Source: JALYIM01 sp040003205 | GTDB taxonomy: Bacteria; Acidobacteriota; Terriglobia; Terriglobales; Acidobacteriaceae | Assembly (NCBI GenBank): GCA_040003205.1 | Contig: JBDUDA010000119.1 | Coordinates: 1 to 9,248, forward strand | DNA length: 9,248 nt | Direction of reading: 5' to 3' | Shown here: piece after piece, positions 5,410-9,248 of the stretch | Layout: every line of letters starts with the position of its first letter | Numbering within the stretch: the first letter of the stretch is position 1 | Notes under the pieces: generated by a model | What the model was told of the DNA's origin: nothing | The model's input: the letters and a program-made list of their open reading frames with translations, nothing else | Database searches by the model: none | Program-made: the position numbers and the translations under genes

Positions 5410-6675
5410 TCAGGCGTAAATCCCTCGCTGCCGGATGGTGTAAGCCACGCGATCAATCGCCAGCATATAAGCTGCGATCCGGTTATGCACGTTGTGGGTC
5501 TGGGCATAGCGCACCACGTCATCGAACGCAGTGACCATGATGTGCTCAAGTTGCTCGTTCACGACCGACTCCTGCCAGAAATATCCTTGCCGGTCTTGCA
5601 CCCATTCGAAGTACGAAGTGGTGACGCCGCCGGCGTTGCAAAGAATGTCGGGGATCACGAAGACTCCGTTGTTCGCAAGAATCTCGTCTGCGGCGGCAGT
5701 AGTGGGACCATTCGCACCCTCCGCGAGAATTTTGCACTTCACACGGTCTGCATTGCGGCTCGTAATCTGATTTTCGGTGGCGGCAGGAATGAGAATTTCG
5801 CATTCGGTAAGAAAAAGCTCGGCAGGATCGGCTTTGTCGGCGTCGGGAAATCCGACCACCGTGCGATTTTTCTGACGGTATTCCGCCAGCGCCTTTACGT
5901 TAATTCCATTCTTGTTGTAGAGACTGCCTTCGACTTCGATCACTCCGATAATTTTGTAGCCCGCTTCTGCCATCAGTAACGCGGCATTGGAACCCACGTT
6001 TCCGAAGCCCTGGACGATGACGCGGGTCGACTGTCTAGACAGGCCGAGTTTTTTAATGGCCTGCTCGCACACGATCATGATGCCGCGTCCAGTGGCTTCG
6101 CGGCGTCCGCGGGAACCGCCGATGTTGATCGGCTTACCGGTCACCACTGCCGTCACCGTCTGGCGCATGTGCATGGAATAGGTGTCCATGATCCACGCCA
6201 TAGTCTGTTCGTTGGTGTTGATGTCGGGGGCAGGAACATCTTTCTCTGGTCCGATGAAGTCCACCAGCTCCGCAGTGTAGCGGCGCGTCATACGCTCCAG
6301 TTCGCCCATCGACATCTTATGAGGATCACAAATCACGCCACCCTTGGCGCCGCCAAAAGGAATGTTCACCACCGCGCATTTCCAGGTCATCCAGCTGGCG
6401 AGAGCGCGGACTTCGTCGAGCGTAACGTCAGGAGAATAACGGATGCCGCCCTTGCTGGGTCCGCGCGCGATGGAATGTTGCACGCGAAAGCCTGTGAACA
6501 CTTCGAGGCGTCCGTTGTCCATTGCGACGGGGATGTGAAGGATGATTTCGCGCGTGGGATAGCGCAGGACCTTCATCAGGCCTTCGTCAAGGTTGAGTTT
6601 TTGCGCGGCGTAATCAAAACGGGCGGCCTGCGCCTCCCAGGGATTAGTCTCCTGTTCGAGGGAAACGGTCTTCAT
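5410..6675 (-). CDS. gdhA: Glutamate dehydrogenase (Glu/Leu/Phe/Val dehydrogenase family)
   Basis: The 421-residue enzyme interconverts glutamate and 2-oxoglutarate plus ammonia with NAD(P)(H) in the cytoplasm, normally as a hexamer. The N-terminal domain carries GPSKGGIRY with substrate-binding K75, K99 in MTWKCAV, IPFGGAKGGV with catalytic K111, and VPAPDINT with catalytic D151. The Rossmann domain follows, with GFGNVG at 223-228, and then AEGANGPTT and the substrate-end motif CNAGGVTTSYFEW. All key residues are intact and the length is typical of the hexameric ~420-residue bacterial and archaeal class. Residue E at the end of the second Rossmann strand (GVIEVEG) is acidic, which usually favours NAD, but cofactor choice cannot be fixed by eye. 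The ATG at 6675 has GGAG about eight bases upstream. The substrate could be another amino acid of the family, though glutamate is most likely. Confidence 0.95.
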   Translation of the reverse strand: MKTVSLEQETNPWEAQAARFDYAAQKLNLDEGLMKVLRYPTREIILHIPVAMDNGRLEVFTGFRVQHSIARGPSKGGIRYSPDVTLDEVRALASWMTWKCAVVNIPFGGAKGGVICDPHKMSMGELERMTRRYTAELVDFIGPEKDVPAPDINTNEQTMAWIMDTYSMHMRQTVTAVVTGKPINIGGSRGRREATGRGIMIVCEQAIKKLGLSRQSTRVIVQGFGNVGSNAALLMAEAGYKIIGVIEVEGSLYNKNGINVKALAEYRQKNRTVVGFPDADKADPAELFLTECEILIPAATENQITSRNADRVKCKILAEGANGPTTAAADEILANNGVFVIPDILCNAGGVTTSYFEWVQDRQGYFWQESVVNEQLEHIMVTAFDDVVRYAQTHNVHNRIAAYMLAIDRVAYTIRQRGIYA

Positions 6676-6760
6676 GAGTCAATCTCCGATGTGTGAGCGC
6701 AACGATGGGATGCGGGCCGTCACCGAAATTAGCGCGTTGGGATGGTCGGGCAAACAGCAC

Positions 6761-6790
6761 AGTATAAGCAGCAGAAGGGGATAGGAGCAA
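6761..6790 (-). promoter_or_regulatory. Putative gdhA promoter
   Basis: On the minus strand TTGCTC (6790-6785) and TATACT (6766-6761) are 18 bases apart, giving a leader of about 80 bases before the ATG at 6675. The -10 box matches consensus in five of six positions and the -35 box mainly in TTG. It sits between gdhA and the palindromic element starting at 6811. Confidence 0.45.
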
Positions 6791-6810
6791 GCGGGCGTCG
6801 TTCTCGGTAC

Positions 6811-6987
6811 TGGCTCAATTTAAAGCTGACCCAGGATTGTCATCTCGAGCGAAGCAAAGCCGGAGGCTTTGCGGAGTCGAGAGACCTGCTGTTCGCGTGG
6901 GAAAAACAGGTCTCTCCGCTCCACGCTGGCTTCGCTGCACGTAGCCACCACTCCGGTCGAGATGACAGGTTATCTGAAATTGAGCCA
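6811..6987. repeat. Palindromic dispersed repeat, copy 3 (large nested palindrome)
   Basis: This 177-bp element has two nested pairs of perfect inverted repeats: TGGCTCAATTT (6811-6821) with AAATTGAGCCA (6977-6987), and TGTCATCTCGA (6838-6848) with TCGAGATGACA (6957-6967). Inside are GCAAAGCC/GGCTTTGC (6854-6861/6865-6872, 3-base loop), GAGAGACCTG/CAGGTCTCTC (6879-6888/6907-6916) and TGGCT/AGCCA (6927-6931/6943-6947). The core is the same family as copies 1 and 2. It has no coding capacity of note and fills much of the 367-bp spacer 6676-7042. Apart from it and the gdhA promoter, I see nothing in that spacer. A non-autonomous mobile or REP-like element is possible. Confidence 0.8.
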
Positions 6988-7042
6988 CTACTTCCTTCTC
7001 GGACACTATTTTGCTTCAAGTTCGGGGTGTGGCTTCGATCCT

Positions 7043-7306
7043 TCACGCGTGACGCGAGTGTAGCCGACGCAGCGATTCCACGATCAGGCCAACCAACGCG
7101 TACGTGAAGGTATTGGCCGCCAAAGCCTGATAGAGACTGATGGGGTAATGAATTCCGCCTATGAGGATAGGGCAGGTGACCGTGACCACAGGCCACACAT
7201 CCCGCATTCGTTCATTTGTAGATGGGAATGCTGCAAGGGCGTAAAGTGCCCAGAAGGCAGCGACTAGAAAACCTGCACCCGCCCACATGAAGATTCGGCG
7301 TTTCAC
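7043..7306 (-). CDS. Small integral membrane protein of unknown function
   Basis: I do not recognise a family. The product has 87 residues if it starts at the GTG at 7306, which has GGGAGG five bases upstream. An in-frame upstream ATG at 7339 would add 11 charged residues but lacks such a site. The sequence begins VKRRIF, then a long hydrophobic stretch at about residues 4-26, a second at about 38-56 around VWPVVTVTCPILIGG, and a third at about 64-78 (NTFTYALVGLIVES), ending in the basic tail RRLHSRHA. Three membrane spans with positively charged ends fit an inner-membrane protein. One cysteine lies in the second span. The gene is divergent from sppA, with 125 bases between the two starts. 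Length and composition fit a real small gene, but the function is open. Confidence 0.65.
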   Translation of the reverse strand: MKRRIFMWAGAGFLVAAFWALYALAAFPSTNERMRDVWPVVTVTCPILIGGIHYPISLYQALAANTFTYALVGLIVESLRRLHSRHA

Positions 7307-7410
7307 CGTTTCCTCCCGCTCATCTGCTAACAGTCTCACTCATATGGTACGCGCTATCGTGCATGTTTGCTTGCGCAAAGTGCCTCCGCCCGTGCCAGCC
7401 GCGCCCTGAG

Positions 7411-7419
7411 TGCTAAACT
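7411..7419 (+). promoter_or_regulatory. Putative extended -10 promoter of sppA, near-leaderless
   Basis: TG-C-TAAACT (7411-7419) is an extended -10 element. A start of transcription near 7426 would leave about six bases before the sppA ATG at 7432. No Shine-Dalgarno sequence precedes the ATG, and no good -35 box lies 16-18 bases upstream, both in keeping with an extended -10 promoter and a leaderless message. Confidence 0.4.
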
Positions 7420-7431
7420 ACCCACACATCT

Positions 7432-8346
7432 ATGGCTGAGCCTCGAACATCGCGCACCCTGCTCTGGATTTTGATTGGCGGAGGAGCATTTTTCCTCTTC
7501 GTCCTCGCCGTATTCACGCTCGTCTATGTGACGCTTCACGCCCGCGGCACGCAAAGCGCCGGGCTTGGATTCGGTGACAAGATTGGCGTCGTGGATCTCG
7601 AAGGCGTGATCCTCCAGCCCAAAACTGTCGTCGAACAGCTTAAGAAGTTCGCGGATGACGATTCCATCAAGGCCATCATTCTCCACGTAAATTCGCCGGG
7701 CGGAGGCGTGGCCGCGTCCGAAGAAATTTATCGTGAGGTCAAACGTGTGCGTGATGAGAAGCACAAACGCATCGTGGCCGCGATCGAAACCGTGGGGGCC
7801 AGCGGAGCGTATTACGTTTCGTCCGCTACCAACAAAATCTACGCGGACAACGGCAGTATCGTGGGTTCCATCGGGGTGATTGCCGAGTGGGTAAACTACG
7901 GCGATCTGCTGCGCTGGGCCAAACTCAAGCCCATCACTATGAAGGCTGGTGAATTCAAAGATACCGGCTCTCCGACGCGGGATATGACTCCGGCTGAGCA
8001 GAAGTACATGCAGTCGCTGATCGATAACATGCACACACAATTCATCCAGGCGGTGGCGGAGGGACGTAAGGCAAAAACAGAAGATATCCGCTCCATTGCC
8101 GATGGAAAAGTGTGGACGGGCGAGCAGGCTCTTTCGCTCCATTTGATCGACCAGTTAGGAGATTTTCAGGTAGCGGTAGACGACACCGCGAAGTCAGTTC
8201 ACATTTCAGGCAAACCAGTGCTGGTGCATCCGGAAACCGACCGCAAGACTCTGCTCGATCTGCTTTTTGGAGATATTTCCGAATACCTCCCGACCAAGGC
8301 GAAGCTTCTGGAGCAGCAAACTGGCTTTTACTATCTTTGGAGATAG
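7432..8346 (+). CDS. sppA: Signal peptide peptidase SppA (short form)
   Basis: This membrane-anchored serine protease of the S49 family degrades signal peptides left in the membrane after protein export. The 304-residue protein has one N-terminal membrane span (about residues 9-35, very hydrophobic) and a single protease domain, as in the short bacterial SppA of the Bacillus type rather than the tandem-domain Escherichia form. Key blocks are KIGVVDLEGVI (50-60), LHVNSPGGGVAASEEIY (84-100), GASGAYYVSS with nucleophile S124, GSIVGSIGVI (141-150), and AGEFKDTGSPTRDMTP with the general base K176. The Ser/Lys dyad is therefore complete, and oligomerisation is needed to form its active sites in known members. 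The ATG lacks a Shine-Dalgarno sequence. The HU/IHF-like gene follows after 170 bases with no visible terminator between, so the two may share a transcript. Confidence 0.95.
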   Translation: MAEPRTSRTLLWILIGGGAFFLFVLAVFTLVYVTLHARGTQSAGLGFGDKIGVVDLEGVILQPKTVVEQLKKFADDDSIKAIILHVNSPGGGVAASEEIYREVKRVRDEKHKRIVAAIETVGASGAYYVSSATNKIYADNGSIVGSIGVIAEWVNYGDLLRWAKLKPITMKAGEFKDTGSPTRDMTPAEQKYMQSLIDNMHTQFIQAVAEGRKAKTEDIRSIADGKVWTGEQALSLHLIDQLGDFQVAVDDTAKSVHISGKPVLVHPETDRKTLLDLLFGDISEYLPTKAKLLEQQTGFYYLWR

Positions 8347-8516
8347 GAACAGCGAATTAGGGATGTCGCGGACTCCGGTTTAGAGGTTTCTCCAAATTGC
8401 CACTTGCGCACAACCCCTGAAATTTGAGAAGGTTATGCAGATCGCGACACACCCGTTGCGTCTGCCGTTTGGACTTCGATGCGGGATTTATTCACGAACA
8501 TGGAGCGAAGAGCCTT

Positions 8517-8846
8517 ATGACCAAAGCTGATTTGATTGACGAGGTTTCGCGCCTCGCGGAATTGACGCGCAAAGACAGTGAAGTCATCGTAGAAACGATT
8601 TTCGACAGCGTTGTGCGTTCTTTACGTGTCGGCGACAAAATCGAGATCCGCGGCTTTGGAAGTTTCCGCACGCGGCAGCGCAAACCTCGAGTGGGACGCA
8701 ATCCTAAGACCGGGGAGCGGGTCGAAGTCCCAGCCAAAAAGATTCCGTTTTTCAAGCCCAGCAAAGAATTGAAGGATTTAGTAAACAGCGGAGCGGCTTC
8801 ATCCGCCGCAGCTCCAGCGCCGCCGACCCCAACTCCAGCCCACTAG
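8517..8846 (+). CDS. HU/IHF-family nucleoid DNA-binding protein
   Basis: The product has 109 residues from the ATG at 8517. The frame is open further upstream, but the family N-terminus is MTKADLIDEV and starts here; a purine-rich GGAGCGAAGAG lies upstream. Residues 1-90 form the complete HU/IHF fold. They include the dimer-forming helices, GFGSFRTRQRKPRVGRNPKT (46-65) with the arm and intercalating P63, and the closing FKPSKELKDLVN (79-90). GRNPKTGE and the N-terminus look more like the IHF-beta-like branch than classical HU, but paralogue assignment needs phylogeny. The product bends DNA, acting in nucleoid organisation and regulation. Residues 91-109 form an Ala/Pro/Ser/Thr-rich tail that the core family lacks. 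This is likely flexible and has no basic repeats of the histone-H1 kind. sppA lies 170 bases upstream. Confidence 0.94.
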   Translation: MTKADLIDEVSRLAELTRKDSEVIVETIFDSVVRSLRVGDKIEIRGFGSFRTRQRKPRVGRNPKTGERVEVPAKKIPFFKPSKELKDLVNSGAASSAAAPAPPTPTPAH

Positions 8847-8912
8847 AGAGATTCTTCTCCACATTTTTGATCTATCGGCTCGCAGCTTTTCAGCGTCCTT
8901 CCATTCCTATAA

Positions 8913-9248
8913 ATGTTTGCCCGCCGCATTCGCGTGGATTACGAACAGAATGGCCGGCGCGTGCCATGCCCGATGAAGTGGCTGGACAGTTTTTCCATGC
9001 GGAATTTTACCAATGCCACCGTTTTCGACGACACCCTTCCGGTGGCGGACGGGGTTATAGAAGTCGGCACAAACGTACCCTTGCCGGAGTTGAAAGCCGC
9101 CATGCAGGACTGGTTCCGGCGTGCCAGCGACGACATCGCGGCGGCGCACCGGATCGACTCCACCTACATTATCGCGCACTGGCTCGCCCTCCAGATCATG
9201 ATGCACGGTGGCGAACCGGAGCAACGCCGCGCTCTCCTCGACGACGGC
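8913..9248 (+). CDS. Unrecognised protein, N-terminal 112 residues (runs off the window)
   Basis: The frame is open from the ATG at 8913 to the right edge, 112 codons without a stop. A TAA stop lies directly before the ATG, so nothing starts further upstream in this frame. The N-terminus is MFARRIRVDYEQNGRRVP, followed by an acidic segment VFDDTLPVADGVIEVG and then an amphipathic helical region DWFRRASDDIAAAHRIDSTY (93 onward hydrophobic: IIAHWLALQIMMHGG). There is no signal peptide and no family motif I recognise. The start has no Shine-Dalgarno sequence, and in-frame ATG codons at 8973 and 8997 are alternatives. The antisense frame 8907-9224 is also open, so strand choice rests on protein-like composition and orientation with the upstream genes. 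The gap to the HU/IHF-like gene is 66 bases. Confidence 0.6.
   Translation, partial: MFARRIRVDYEQNGRRVPCPMKWLDSFSMRNFTNATVFDDTLPVADGVIEVGTNVPLPELKAAMQDWFRRASDDIAAAHRIDSTYIIAHWLALQIMMHGGEPEQRRALLDDG

Noticed and set aside
5343..5549. A 69-residue upstream extension of the helix-hairpin-helix protein
   Set aside because: It runs into the gdhA coding region, whereas the ATG at 5342 has a perfect AGGAGG and a signal peptide directly after it.
7354..8142. A 262-codon minus-strand reading frame opposite sppA
   Set aside because: It is antisense to an unmistakable SppA with intact catalytic residues, and its translation has no recognisable domain; it is a shadow frame.
8347..8516. A promoter or terminator between sppA and the HU/IHF-like gene
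   Set aside because: Several TTG-type boxes are present, but none has a fitting -10 box at 16-18 bases, and no stem followed by T residues was found.
8907..9224. A 105-codon minus-strand frame at the right end
   Set aside because: It conflicts with the plus-strand frame from 8913, which is open to the edge, is co-directional with sppA and the HU/IHF-like gene, and reads more like a folded protein. Rejection is moderate, not certain.

Overview
The window looks like ordinary chromosomal DNA of a moderately GC-rich bacterium, most likely an Acidobacteriota (Terriglobia-like) species. This assignment is inference. It rests on the fused AroD-AroE enzyme, the exported and small membrane proteins of unfamiliar type, and dispersed palindromic repeats beginning GTCATCCCGAGCG, which resemble repeats I associate with that phylum. 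There are ten protein genes, two of them cut by the window edges. I see no rRNA, tRNA, CRISPR array, insertion sequence, prophage or plasmid function.

Layout from left to right. Positions 1-465 (minus) hold the N-terminal 155 residues of a GvpL/GvpF-family protein. It is followed upstream by a 219-bp spacer with a promoter and palindrome. Positions 685-2274 (minus) encode a bifunctional 3-dehydroquinate dehydratase/shikimate dehydrogenase. A divergent 219-bp spacer then carries one promoter in each direction. Positions 2494-3465 (plus) encode a secreted protein with two similar beta-type modules. It converges, three bases apart, on amrA (3469-4107, minus), which overlaps the end of pgsA (4091-4741, minus). 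The strong terminator of the secreted-protein gene lies inside the 3' end of amrA. A 280-bp spacer with two repeat copies follows. After it come a small secreted helix-hairpin-helix protein (5022-5342, minus) and gdhA (5410-6675, minus). A 367-bp spacer then holds the gdhA promoter and a large nested palindromic element, followed by an 87-residue membrane protein (7043-7306, minus). From 7432 the direction switches to plus: sppA, an HU/IHF-like protein, and an unrecognised gene that runs off the right edge.

Functionally this is a set of housekeeping genes rather than one pathway: aromatic amino-acid biosynthesis (aroDE), phospholipid synthesis (pgsA), glutamate metabolism (gdhA), membrane proteolysis (sppA) and nucleoid structure (HU/IHF). 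Mixed in are poorly understood conserved genes: the GvpL/F protein, AmrA, the secreted duplicated-domain protein and the membrane protein. The only clear translational coupling is pgsA-amrA.

I did not find a convincing new multi-gene system. The most interesting items are the modular palindromic repeat family (three copies, one greatly expanded), the GvpL/F gene without visible gas-vesicle partners, the terminator inside a convergent coding region, a recurring TTGC-type -35 promoter pattern with near-leaderless starts at aroDE and sppA, and the duplicated-domain exported protein.
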